Assembly (NCBI RefSeq): GCF_000717655.1
Contig: NZ_JNZY01000048.1
Span: 1 to 36,913, forward strand
Direction of reading: 5' to 3'
DNA: 36,913 nt
DNA from: Streptomyces katrae
GTDB lineage: Bacteria; Actinomycetota; Actinomycetes; Streptomycetales; Streptomycetaceae
The position numbers and the translations under genes are program-made. Below the pieces are notes generated by a model. The model saw nothing but the letters and a program-made list of their open reading frames with translations. It searched no databases and had not been told where the DNA came from. Below are positions 25,963 to 34,631 of this stretch, in pieces. Each line of letters begins with the position of its first letter. Position 1 is the first letter of the stretch.

Positions 25963-25991
25963 CCGCATGAGCCGCGGGGGCCCTGCTCGTG

Positions 25992-26834
25992 TCAGGTCAG
26001 ACGTCTGAGCACGTCTTCGACCGCGTCGATGAGCGGATCGCCTTCCGTGCCTGTCCGCCTTATGAGACCCAGTTCGACGTCAGGGAGTTCTGGCAGGCCG
26101 CTGTACGCGGCGGTGCCGGGTTCCACGCAGGCGGGCAGTAGAGCCGCAGCGCCGAGGCCGGCCCGGACGGCGGCTTGCACGGCGGCCAGGCTGGTGCTTT
26201 CGAAAACAACACGCCATGTACGTCCGTTGGCTTCCAGCGTGTCGAGCACCGGCGTGCGCCAGCGACACGGCAGGGAGAACAGCACGAGAGGGAGGGGGTC
26301 AGCGTCCGGATCCAGTCCGGGCCCGACGGCCCATCTCAGCGGCAACCGGGTCGTCCAGCGCGGTAGGCCGGGCAGGTAGGACGGATCACACAGGGCGATA
26401 TGGATGCGTCCGGAGGAAAAGGCCTCCCTCATGTACGGCCCAGGAGCGCTGACCACTTCCAGCGTCGCTTCGGGGTTAAGGCGGGCAAAATCGGCAAGGG
26501 CCTGGGGGAACGGTGCAGCGGCGAGGTCTTCGATCAGTCCCACCCCGCAATGCCCCGTCACCGTTCGCCTGGTTGCGGTGAGAGCCTGGGCAGACAGGGC
26601 CAGGATCCGCTCGGCATAGGGCAGCAATGCCTCGCCGGCCTTGGTCGGGCTCACTCCGGTGGCCGTACGGTGCAGCAGTGGCTGTCCGACGGAGCGTTCG
26701 AGCTTCCGCAGCTGCTGGCTGAGGGCCGGCTGGCTGTACCCGAGCGCGGCTGCGGCGCGACTGATGCTGCCGAGGCGGGCGCAGCTGACGAACATCCGCA
26801 GCAACGACGTCTCTAGATCGCGGTCGAAGGCCAT
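25992..26834 (-). CDS. LysR-family transcriptional regulator
   Basis: A complete 280-residue regulator. Its helix-turn-helix is LLRMFVSCARLGSISRAAAA followed by GYSQPALSQQLRKLERSVGQ. The effector domain is normal (VGLIEDLAAAPFPQALADFA, then GLGAALLPACVEP-like AALLPACVEP). It is divergent from the PhzF-family gene, with only 72 bases between starts, and most likely regulates it. The gene tail faces the frameshifted LysR gene, 29 bases away. Confidence 0.9.
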   Translation of the reverse strand: MAFDRDLETSLLRMFVSCARLGSISRAAAALGYSQPALSQQLRKLERSVGQPLLHRTATGVSPTKAGEALLPYAERILALSAQALTATRRTVTGHCGVGLIEDLAAAPFPQALADFARLNPEATLEVVSAPGPYMREAFSSGRIHIALCDPSYLPGLPRWTTRLPLRWAVGPGLDPDADPLPLVLFSLPCRWRTPVLDTLEANGRTWRVVFESTSLAAVQAAVRAGLGAAALLPACVEPGTAAYSGLPELPDVELGLIRRTGTEGDPLIDAVEDVLRRLT

Positions 26835-26906
26835 AACCGCACGTTATACGGCCCCCTGCTCATTGGGTAGTTCCATCTGAAGGAGCGAATCATTAGCGTC
26901 AGTCCC
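26835..26906. promoter_or_regulatory. Divergent promoter gap between LysR and PhzF-type genes
   Basis: A 72-base gap that must hold both promoters. GTTATAC lies just before the LysR start on one side. An AAGGAGCG is present at about 26879-26886, which is 20 bases before the PhzF ATG and so rather far for a normal ribosome site. A non-ATG start nearer to it, such as the ATT at 26892, cannot be ruled out. Confidence 0.4.
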
Positions 26907-27770
26907 ATGCACTACTTCCACGTCGATGTGTTCAGCTCTCAGCCCTTCAGCGGCAACAGCCTCACTGTCTTCCCCGATGCCGCCCAGCTCAGCAGCGGCC
27001 AGATGGCGGCCATCACGCGGGAAATGCGCCACTTCGAATCGATCTTCCTGACAGGTGAGGACGCGGGAGACGGAGCTTGGCGGGCCCGCGTCTTCGACCT
27101 CGTCGAGGAACTCGACTTCGCAGGCCACCCTGTCATGGGAGCCGCCTGTGTCCTGCACGCCCTGCATGGCAGTGGCGACAGTGAGACATGGAAGATGAAA
27201 TTGAAATCCCGCACGGTGGAGATCACCACACATCGGCGTGGTCCTGGGCGGTACGCGAGCGTGCTGGATCAGGGCGCTCCCTCCTTCCTCGGCCAGCCGG
27301 ACCGCAAGGACCTGGCGTCTTGGTTTTCGCTGAACGAAGAAGACCTGGATGCGGATCTCCCGCCCGAGGTGGTCTCCACCGGTCTGCGCTACCTGGTGCT
27401 GCCGGTACGCAGCGGCGCACTCGAACGGGCCCGGATTGCTTTCGATCTCGACACGCCGCTTTCCAGTCTCGGCGCACAGTTCGCCTATCTCCTCGATGCC
27501 GACACCTTGGAGTCACGGCACTGGAACAACGACGGCATCGTCGAGGACGTGGCGACCGGAAGCGGAGCAGGATGTGCCGCCGCCTATCTGCGCCGCCACG
27601 GCCGCATCCGCGACGGGGAAAAAGTGGTCCTCAGGCAGGGCCGGTTCACTGGCCGTCCCAGCCAGATGACGATCAGCGCGCAGGGCCCAAGTGGGGACGT
27701 CCGCTCGGTACAGGTCGGCGGCGAAGTCTCGTTCGTCGGGAATGGACGTTTGGAGGAGCTGCCAGCATGA
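26907..27770 (+). CDS. PhzF-family isomerase/epimerase-like protein
   Basis: A 287-residue protein with two diaminopimelate-epimerase-like halves. The family catalytic Glu is in MRHFESIFL (PhzF uses Glu45). Other blocks are ELDFAGHPVMGAACVLHAL and VEDVATGSGAGCAAAYLRRHG. PhzF itself isomerises a phenazine precursor, but most family members have no assigned role, and no phenazine genes are here. The LysR neighbour probably controls it. Function is therefore open. Confidence 0.85.
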   Translation: MHYFHVDVFSSQPFSGNSLTVFPDAAQLSSGQMAAITREMRHFESIFLTGEDAGDGAWRARVFDLVEELDFAGHPVMGAACVLHALHGSGDSETWKMKLKSRTVEITTHRRGPGRYASVLDQGAPSFLGQPDRKDLASWFSLNEEDLDADLPPEVVSTGLRYLVLPVRSGALERARIAFDLDTPLSSLGAQFAYLLDADTLESRHWNNDGIVEDVATGSGAGCAAAYLRRHGRIRDGEKVVLRQGRFTGRPSQMTISAQGPSGDVRSVQVGGEVSFVGNGRLEELPA

Positions 27771-28466
27771 GCGGGTTGCGACAGCCGTCGTCTGGTCGCT
27801 GTCGGGTGAACCAATCCAGGGGAGGGGGCGAGACTCGACGCTATCCTTTTACGGAGTCGGTCACGAATTCTCTTTGAGGGCTCGGCCGGTAGAGCGTCGG
27901 CGGCCGCGTCCGGCAGAGCAGTTTCTCGACCTGAGGATCCAAACTGGCGGCACATGCAGACCGCCTGGCGCCGTCCGACAGGTCGGCCGCTTTGGTATAT
28001 CGCTGCACTGCATCTCCTCATGTCGCCCGCGGCCACGACGTCACCACGCTTGCGAAGGTTTGGAAGACGACTGTCGCTTCGCAAAAGCGCTCTGCCTCCG
28101 CGCGCGCGTAGGCAAGGGTGTTCAGGTGGGCGAGGCGGACGCGTACTGTAAGAACCCGGGGCTGAGACAGAGCCGGGTTGCCCGCCTCAGCGCTACGATT
28201 TCCCTCGGCGTCTCGGCCGACACCCTCGGCAGCCAAGCGCTGAAGCCGGCCTGTCACCAAAGGAGGCGGTCGCGCCGAAAGTTCCCCCAGCCAATGGCAC
28301 TGGCACAGCAAACGTAGGCCGCATCTCGTCACAGGGGAAGACCCATGCTCAGATTCCCAGCCGCCGAAGCCGATTCGACGTCCAAAAGAGCAGGACAACA
28401 CAGGCCGGACTTGGATGCCGAATTTCGCGTCGGTTGGTCAGTTGCACAGACTGGATCAATACACTC
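27771..28466. other. About 700 bases without a recognisable gene
   Basis: Frames on both strands look accidental. A stem AACCCGG (28153-28159) and CCGGGTT (28173-28179) with a 13-base loop is present but has no T-run, so it may be a weak terminator or an operator. The last 100 bases before the acetyltransferase are less GC-rich. Confidence 0.4.
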
Positions 28467-28898
28467 ATGAACGCTGAACTTCCTACCGGATATGAGATAT
28501 CCACAGACCCCACCCGCCTCGATCCTGCGCTGATCCACCAGTGGCTGTCACAGGACTCCTACTGGGCCGTTGGTCGATCCAGGGAAAAGCAAGACATGGC
28601 GCTCGCCAGTTCCTTCAACTTCGGCGTCTACGACAGCGTCTCAGGCGCCCAGGTCGGGTATGCCCGTGTTGTCACTGACTCAGCCACCTTCGCCTGGTTG
28701 TGTGACGTCTACATCGCACGCGACGCACGTGGCAAGGGCCTGGGGACCGCTCTGGCCACTGCGGTCCGGGACCGTCTTTCTCCTTATGGCCTGCGTCGAA
28801 TCGTGCTGGCCACGGCGGACGCGCACGCGGTCTATGCCAAGGTGGGCTTCGCATCACTGGAGAAACCGGAGAAGTGGATGACTCTAGGGGAGCAGTGA
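28467..28898 (+). CDS. GNAT-family N-acetyltransferase
   Basis: A 143-residue single-domain GNAT enzyme that would move an acetyl group from acetyl-CoA to an amine. The acetyl-CoA motif is CDVYIARDARGKGLGTALAT (about 86-105) with the RxxGxG loop. The C-terminal GFASLEKPEKWMTLG is typical of the small uncharacterised YkkB-like group. ATG 28467 is used; a GTG at 28434 would add 11 residues. There is no clear ribosome site. The acceptor is unknown. Confidence 0.85.
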   Translation: MNAELPTGYEISTDPTRLDPALIHQWLSQDSYWAVGRSREKQDMALASSFNFGVYDSVSGAQVGYARVVTDSATFAWLCDVYIARDARGKGLGTALATAVRDRLSPYGLRRIVLATADAHAVYAKVGFASLEKPEKWMTLGEQ

Positions 28899-29128
28899 GC
28901 CCCCAACCACTCCGGCGAAACGGGCCTCCAGCCGCGGGGTACGGGGAACGTGAGACCGGACCAAGGCAGCCGGTACGAGCTGTCGCAATGCGGTGCGCAG
29001 GGAAGCCAAGCGCCTCGCCGTAGTTGCGGTTCGGCGGATTCGGAACACCGCTCCGCCGACTCGTCCCAACGTGCTGCGACGCTCTTCGGCGTGTGGTCCT
29101 ATGAGACCGGCCGGGATCAGGGAGAGGC

Positions 29129-29686
29129 ATGCCGGAAGACCAGTCGGGCCTGTATCAGGCAGGCGAAACGGTGCTGTTGGTCAAGGTGCCCGAAGCCGAG
29201 CCGCTCGTGGGCGGATGGCGCCGGCGGTTCGACTCCTCGGCCGGAGCCAGGCTTCCGGCGCACGTGACGGTGCTCTATCCATTTCTGGACCATGGCCGCA
29301 TCGATGCCGACGTGCTCGGCGCGCTCGAATTACTCGTTGGTGCCCACCGAGCCTTCGACATACGGTTCGAAGGCTTCGGACGGTTCCCCGACGTGCTCTT
29401 CCTGGTGCCGACACCGGAGGGTCCGTTGCGGGCTCTTACTCAAGCCGTCTGCGAACGATGGCCAGAGGTCCCGCCCTATGGGGGCCGGTTCGTCGAGCTC
29501 GTCCCGCACCTGACGGTGGCCCATGGTCAGGAGCGGAGCGTATTCGACGAGGCCGAGGCCGCCCTCACCGGCCGTCTGCCGGTCACCGCCCGCGTTTCGG
29601 CGGTTCAGCTTTTGGTTTGCGACGGCGAGTCCTGGCATGAACAGGCGGCCTTTCCCCTGCGCGGCCGAGGTGAATCATGTCGATGA
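29129..29686 (+). CDS. 2H phosphoesterase / 2'-5' RNA ligase-like protein
   Basis: A 185-residue 2H phosphoesterase-fold protein. The two HxT motifs are His45-Thr47 (HVTVLYPF) and His127-Thr129 (HLTVAHG), spaced as in the family. Members act on cyclic phosphates or RNA ends; small stand-alone bacterial versions mostly lack an assigned role. GGGAGAGG directly precedes the ATG. The gap 28899-29128 holds no recognised feature. Confidence 0.85.
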   Translation: MPEDQSGLYQAGETVLLVKVPEAEPLVGGWRRRFDSSAGARLPAHVTVLYPFLDHGRIDADVLGALELLVGAHRAFDIRFEGFGRFPDVLFLVPTPEGPLRALTQAVCERWPEVPPYGGRFVELVPHLTVAHGQERSVFDEAEAALTGRLPVTARVSAVQLLVCDGESWHEQAAFPLRGRGESCR

Positions 29687-30504
29687 GGTCGTCGCGGCTG
29701 GTGAGGTTGCCGTACCGAAGGTTGCAATCCGCCAGAATCCGCCCGGATCTGCGAAGCGGAGATCACCGTGCAGGTTGGGGTCAGGTGTGCGGCGATGCCC
29801 AGCGGCCACGTCGACTGCGGGCAGGATGGGGTACTGAGGCGGCTGCGACCGCCGCCAGGTCTAACCCGGACCGGTGCAGCTGGGACCACCCAGGCTGCCA
29901 GGCAACCTTCAGCCCCTCCGCCCCCTGGCCGCAACTGGACCGTCTGGAGGTCCGCTACCGGCGCCTACTCGGAAATCGGCTCTACTCCGAAAGCCTGCCG
30001 GCGCGCCGCAGCTCTTGATCCACAGCTTCGAAGAGTTCCACGGATGCCACGGAGGTGGGCACGACGCCGGTTGTCACACCGGCGACGCCACCGACCGTGA
30101 CGAGTGGGTCCGCCACCTTGTCGCCCTTCAACCAGCTCGGCCGAGCCCGGCCTCCAGCACCATGCGGCAGCCCGCCGTGCTCACCCGCCCGCTGTGGGAA
30201 GGACAGCCCGTACGTGACGGCCGCCCCCACCTGTGACAGGGAAGATCCCGATCGTGGCGAGGCTTGATCTGCGGCGCAAATGCGGCCGGCCCCGCGTTCC
30301 TGGCGCTTCAGCTGTGACCACCTCCAGCCCCTTGACAATCGCGACGGGGTACCCCGCGGGGAAGCAGCCGATGCCCGAGCCCGCGCCGGATCGTCAATGC
30401 ACGCTGCCCACGGTGAGAGCCAGCTCCGGCCCTGGCCTGCGGGCTGGTGTATCCCGTTGATGCGGCTGAGGTGATACCTCGGTGGTGGGCGGTCGAGAGG
30501 CAGG
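29687..30504. other. About 800 bases without a recognisable gene
   Basis: Open frames exist on both strands but none matches a family I know. A small stem GAGGT-GAT-ACCTC at 30468-30480 lies 25 bases beyond the stop of the minus-strand membrane protein and could end its transcript. A fragment of decayed coding sequence is possible around 29930-30020. Confidence 0.35.
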
Positions 30505-31008
30505 TCATGCGGGATAACGTGTCGACGTACCGCGGATGTTCAGGTAGAAGTCGATGAGTTTGACCGTGGCGAAGGCTGTGGCCCCGATGCGCAGAGCGTT
30601 GACCCCGAACCAGGCCCAGGCAAGTGTGTCGACGCGCGCCGGGTCGTTGATCGGAGGCCCGAAATACAGCGTGCCGTTGATTTGCGTGACGGCGACGAAG
30701 GTGAGCGCGGCCATGGCGAGATGGCCGCAGGTGGCGAGTCGCAGGCGAGTCTGGTTCGCGGGCGACAGCCCGCCCCGCTTCAGCCAGAGAAAGGCCAGCG
30801 AGCCCAGTGCCGGGAGAGCCACGATCGCATAGTAGAAGACCGGGTTGGCGACCGAATGGTACGGGTCCCACAAAGACTGGGCTTCCACAGCATGTGCGCC
30901 CATCATCATGTTCGGGACATCGACGATCTCCTCATAGAGGAAACCGAAGAAGAACCACGCGTGGCACAGAACCGCTGTGCCCGCAGCGGGGCCTATACGG
31001 GCATGCAA
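30505..31008 (-). CDS. Small membrane protein with four predicted helices (DUF1772-like?)
   Basis: A 167-residue protein with hydrophobic segments near residues 8-28, 58-76, 90-110 and 130-155, the last containing WAWFGVNALRIGATAFATVK. The overall layout and length suggest the DUF1772/anthrone-oxygenase-like group, but I could not confirm a motif. The start is TTG at 31008, which has AGGAGG eight bases upstream; the nearby ATG at 31004 is out of frame and stops after three codons. AT-rich DNA follows upstream (31035-31090). No neighbour suggests a function. Confidence 0.65.
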   Translation of the reverse strand: MHARIGPAAGTAVLCHAWFFFGFLYEEIVDVPNMMMGAHAVEAQSLWDPYHSVANPVFYYAIVALPALGSLAFLWLKRGGLSPANQTRLRLATCGHLAMAALTFVAVTQINGTLYFGPPINDPARVDTLAWAWFGVNALRIGATAFATVKLIDFYLNIRGTSTRYPA

Positions 31009-31034
31009 GGGGGACGCCTCCTGGATGGAAGAAT

Positions 31035-31090
31035 AGAGCCGACCCCCATCAAATAGTCAAACTCTTTACATATCAACTTGCTTGAAGACT
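31035..31090 (-). promoter_or_regulatory. AT-rich upstream segment of the membrane protein gene
   Basis: A notably AT-rich patch for this window. On the minus strand it contains TTGATATG and further on TTTGACTATTTGATG just before the gene. A sigma-70-like promoter here is plausible, but spacing is not ideal (about 15) and the call is weak. Confidence 0.35.
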
Positions 31091-31367
31091 CGCGCTTAAG
31101 GAGGGGGGTCGACCTCCCTCGCCTGCTGACGGGGGAACTGACCGACCTCAGCAAGGCGATCGACTTGACAGGCAGCGCTGCGGCAAGCCGGATCGGTATC
31201 AACCAGATACACCTAATTTGCTTGGAACGGCTGGGGGCATCAGGGACTCATGAGCACGGGTCAGGTCGTCGGCCCCGTGCTGACGACTACCGCCATCAGC
31301 GCTATGGCCTTCCGGATGGAGGCTCGGGGGTATGCGCGTCGTGAAATGGATCCAACGACAGACGCAG

Positions 31368-31566
31368 GGTGCTGCTGCCCGGCGTCTCGGTGCTGGCCCG
31401 GCAGGTGTCGGAGGCCCGCACGGGGGCCGAGTGGCGTCTGTACGAGGCGGTGGCCCGCCGCGCGCCGGGCCGATGATGCGCTCGCGCCGGGCGCTGGCTG
31501 AGCTTGCTGGTGGTGCCGTAGAACAAGCGGGTCTCGGAGCTGGAGCGGCGGCTGCGTATGCCGCCG
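31368..31566 (+). pseudogene. Tn3-family transposase fragment
   Basis: The plus strand carries VLLPGVSVLARQVSEARTGA followed by EWRLYEAVARRA, a sequence block of Tn3-type TnpA proteins. The frame is broken by a TGA near 31472. A second piece in another frame, LSLLVVP, meets a TAG and continues as NKRVSELERRLRMPP. At least two disruptions are present, and no terminal repeat was seen. Only a middle part of the transposase survives. Confidence 0.55.
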
Positions 31567-31874
31567 ATCGGGGAGCTGTCCAACCGCAGGGAGGAATTCC
31601 ATCGCCGCTGGGCCGCCCACAACGTCCGGATGCACACCACCGGCGTGAAGCTCCTCCACCATCCGGTCATCGGCGACCTCGCCTGCCCTTCGAGACCTTC
31701 CCACTCGGCGACGGCCCCAGCCAGTTCCTGCTGACCTTCACCGCCGAGCCCGCGTCACCCTCGCAGGACGCCCTGACCCTGCTGGCCAGCTGGGCCGCGA
31801 CCAATGACGACCTCGAGCGGTCCGCGCCAGCCAACGACTCCGAGCCGGCCGAGCAGGCAGGGACACCCGACTGA
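31567..31874 (+). pseudogene. XRE/MmyB-type regulator, C-terminal fragment with a frameshift
   Basis: The fused piece IGELSNRREEFHRRWAAHNV, then TTGVKLLHHPVIGDL, is a typical MmyB ligand-binding domain segment. The natural continuation LPFETFPLGDGPSQFLLTFT is in the next frame after a one-base loss at about 31681. The helix-turn-helix half is missing and its place is taken by the Tn3 scrap. It ends at a TGA at 31874. Confidence 0.55.
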
Positions 31875-31934
31875 ACGACTGACCACCCGGACAGCACCAT
31901 CCGAAGCGCGTTGGGCTGGGCGAGGCGGCGATCT

Positions 31935-32284
31935 GCTCGAGAACGGCAGGTCGTGCTCGGGCGGCTTGGATTTCGCGATCTTCTTGATCTCCCGCCGCTC
32001 GGACAGTGTGAACGTCTTGGGCCGGCCGCCGGAATACTTCGGATACAGAGACCCGAAGCCGTCCGTGTTGAAGTTGTGGATTACGTCCCGGACCCGGTCA
32101 TCGCAGGTGAACGTGAACGACACCTCGGCGATCCGCGATACCGGCATGCCTGCGCGGACAGCAGCACCATCTGAGCCCGTCGCCAGGTCACCACCGACCC
32201 GGCGCCCCTGCGGATGATCCGCAGCAGCCTCCGTCCCTCGTCGTCATCGATCTCCCGCACGCGTACTGTCTTGGCCACGGCCAC
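31935..32284 (-). pseudogene. IS630-type transposase fragment, frameshifted and truncated
   Basis: From a GTG at 32284 or 32278 the minus strand reads AVAKTVRVREIDDDEGRRLL and then RRGAGSVVTWRRAQMVLLSA, an IS630-type N-terminus. A one-base loss at about 32147 moves the frame. The rest reads MPVSRIAEVSFTFTCDDRVR, then DVIHNFNTDGFGSLYPKYSG and FTLSERREIKKIAKSKPPEH. It is cut after DLPFSS, near 31935. It differs from the IS630-type gene at 1-501. Confidence 0.7.
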
Positions 32285-32402
32285 AGAATGCTCGGTGCGT
32301 GAACCACGGGTGCGGTGCTTGACAGCACACCGCCGGAACAGCCGTACGCCATGCACAGAATGGGGGCATTCGCCGCCCAATGCCGAACCGAAAGCGACTG
32401 CC

Positions 32403-33047
32403 ATGAACCGCCTTCCTGCGGACCCGACGGTGCTTCACCCGTTTCCCGACCAGCCGCGCGTGGTCCTGCTGAAGCCGCTCCTGACCTCGCCGCTGATCGA
32501 GGCCGGGGAGTACTCCTACTACGACGACCCGGAGGATCCGACCGCGTTCGAGACCCGCAATGTTCTCTACCACTACGGGCCGGAGAAGCTGGTCATCGGG
32601 AAGTTCTGCGCACTGGGCACCGGAGTGCGGTTCATCATGAACGGAGCCAACCACCGCATGGACGGCCCCTCCACCTTCCCCTTCCCCATCATGGGCGGAT
32701 CCTGGGCCGACCACTTCGACCTGCTCGCTGGCGTGCCCGGCAGAGGCGACACCATCGTCGGCAACGACGTCTGGTTCGGCTACAACGCCATGATCATGCC
32801 CGGCGTACACATCGGGCACGGCGCGATCATCGCCTCCGGCGCCGTAGTCGTGGACGACGTCCCCGACTACGGAATCGTCGGCGGCAACCCGGCCAAACTC
32901 ATCCGCACCCGCTACAAGGACGACGAGATCGCCCGCCTGCTCGCCCTCGCCTGGTGGGACTGGCCCGCAGAACACCTCACCAAACACATCCGGGCCATCA
33001 TGGCCGGCACCATCGACGACCTCGAAGAGATCACACCACGGTCCTGA
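32403..33047 (+). CDS. Vat/CatB-type xenobiotic acetyltransferase
   Basis: A 214-residue left-handed beta-helix (hexapeptide repeat) acetyltransferase. The catalytic His84 is in NGANHRMDG. Hexapeptide turns follow (IVGNDVWFGYNAMIMPGVHI, then GHGAIIASGAVVVDDVPDYG, IVGGNPAKLIRTRY). The length and order match streptogramin A (Vat) and CatB-type enzymes, which acetylate the drug's hydroxyl with acetyl-CoA as homotrimers. It is the only intact gene inside a stretch of broken mobile-element genes. Resistance is a family-based inference; housekeeping members of this family exist. Confidence 0.85.
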   Translation: MNRLPADPTVLHPFPDQPRVVLLKPLLTSPLIEAGEYSYYDDPEDPTAFETRNVLYHYGPEKLVIGKFCALGTGVRFIMNGANHRMDGPSTFPFPIMGGSWADHFDLLAGVPGRGDTIVGNDVWFGYNAMIMPGVHIGHGAIIASGAVVVDDVPDYGIVGGNPAKLIRTRYKDDEIARLLALAWWDWPAEHLTKHIRAIMAGTIDDLEEITPRS

Positions 33048-33096
33048 GCCGACCTCCACGCACTACACGTCACACCGGGACAGGGCCACCGTTGTC

Positions 33097-33747
33097 TTAC
33101 ACGGCACTACCGACCCAGCGGGTCCACCCGCGCGCCTCACCCAGAACGCGCGCTGCCCGCCGGGCCCGGGCCAGCCGCGGGTTGGCCGGGTCGGCGTGCC
33201 GTTCCCGTTCGAAGGTGCGGTAGTCCCGGGTGGTGCTGAACAGAGGCGGCTGGACCCAGCTCGTGATCACGAGCGCAGGGGCTGGCCCTGGTGCCCGTTT
33301 CAGGCCGCGGCGCCCCTGCCTGCCGACAGGCGGTCCGCCATTGCGAGGCCGCTGCAGGTTCGCGAAGAAGAGCTGTTGGTACTTACCCCGCCGAAGGAAG
33401 ATCGCCAGTGCGGCGTGGCTTCGCCGTGGACGCCCGCAGCCTTGATGGCCAGCTGGCTTCCCCGGCAGAGCCGGCAGTGGCAAGTCGTGGACGGGAACCT
33501 TGCGGCGGCAGACAGCACATGTGCCAGGCGAGTTGAACTGACCGTAGGTGTAGCAGGCCCGGCAGAACCGGCCGAGCAGCTGTCCCCAGGCGAAGCAGCC
33601 CACGCAGGAGGCCGCAGGCTTGTTGTTGCCCCAGCCAGTGAAGGGGGACCCAACCTCCGGCTCGCTCGGTGGAATCCGCAGTTGGGCGTCCTTCGCGCCG
33701 CGCGTGTTCATCTCGTCGATCGGGCACTCGATGACCCGGCCGGTCAT
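33097..33747 (-). pseudogene. Chimeric, frameshifted integrase fragment with zinc-ribbon
   Basis: The frame starts at an ATG overlapping the preceding stop. It opens MTGRVIECPIDEMN, then GAKDAQLRIPPSEPEV, a block of one streptomycete tyrosine integrase family. After FTGWGNN it passes to CVGCFAWGQLLGRFCRACYT and GTCAVCRR, the cysteine-rich region of a different integrase family, with CxxC pairs. A frameshifted stretch follows; the other frame reads CHCRLCRGSQLAIKAAGVHG. The main frame resumes with KYQQLFFANLQRP and ends ARVLGEARGWTRWVG, where the catalytic domain should begin. It looks like a deletion-fused, doubly shifted remnant. Family assignments come from memory. Confidence 0.5.
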
Positions 33748-34010
33748 CCGGTGAGTTCGACCTTGTGCCGCAGCTCCAGGAACATGAAGTACGTGCTCAG
33801 CGCCTGGGACCGGGCCAGCCGGGTTCGGCGCGGCGAGCTACGCAGCACCTTCTCGAAGTACGTGTCGGCGTCGGCCGGCTCCCGATCCCACAGGGTCGGC
33901 CGAACCAGGTCCCCTTCTGGTCCAGGTGCCCGACTTCCCCGCGGATCGTGCCATCCGCCAGTCCTGCCGAGGCACGTGCGAGGAGGAACCCGGACAGCGC
34001 GAAATCCCCT
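33744..34010 (-). pseudogene. Tyrosine integrase fragment (core-binding part), frameshifted
   Basis: One frame carries DFALSGFLLARASAGLADGT, then IRGEVGHLDQKGTWFGRP. A one-base loss near 33893 moves to the next frame, which reads LWDREPADADTYFEKVLRSS and SQALSTYFMFLELRHKVEL. Together they match a streptomycete integrase N-terminal domain that runs on into the MTGRVIECPIDEMN block next door, but that block is again in a different frame. Three breaks over 300 bases mark it as non-functional. A TAA just before the first block shows that the start is lost. Confidence 0.55.
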
Positions 34011-34149
34011 TACGTTGTTGGTGGGTTGATTCCGGTCACTCGTAGGATCGGGAAACCCTGGGGCACTGGGTGTGGCTGGCAACCTCATGCCGCACGTGGG
34101 GCTTCTACTGATTGGCCGCCCGGTGCCCCGCGACGACTCGGCCACTGAT

Positions 34150-34631
34150 TGGGATGCGCGCGACAGGATCGCTTGGTAAGGACATGCTGCCGAGGTCGTC
34201 TGCTGGGACCGGTACGGAAGCGGAGGCTCTCGAGGCGGGTTGCCAACGACGAGAACGCACTGCTCCAGCTGATCGCAGATGTTCTCGCGTTGAGCGAGGA
34301 CGAGCCGGTGACTTGGGCGATCGACCTCAACGCCGACGGGGCCGCGCTGATGATCGCCCTTCTGACCGACAACGGGCAGAGAGTCCCAGGCCGCACCGTC
34401 CACCACGCCTCCGGGTCTTACCGGGGCGACGGGAAAACGGACGCTAAGGACGCGTTCGTCATCGTGGACCAGGCCCGCATGCGCCGGGACCTCCAGAGCA
34501 TGCACCGTGGTGACGACATCGCGGTCGACCTGCGCATCCTCACTTCGCGCCGCCTGGACCTGGCCGCCGACCGCACGAGGGCGATCAACCTGCGGGCCCA
34601 GATGCTGGAGTACTTCCCGGCCTTGGTTTAG
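34150..34631 (+). pseudogene. IS110-family transposase, N-terminal fragment
   Basis: The DEDD-type N-terminal domain is recognisable: LSRRVANDENALLQLIADVL, then EPVTWAIDLNADGAALMIAL, GRTVHHASGSYRGDGKTDAK and DLRILTSRRLDLAADRTRAI. It ends with NLRAQMLEYFPALV and a TAG, where relatives continue with the rest of the transposase. One residue (Arg after AIN) is missing, and the first 25 codons are frame-scrambled. Only the front third survives. Confidence 0.7.
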
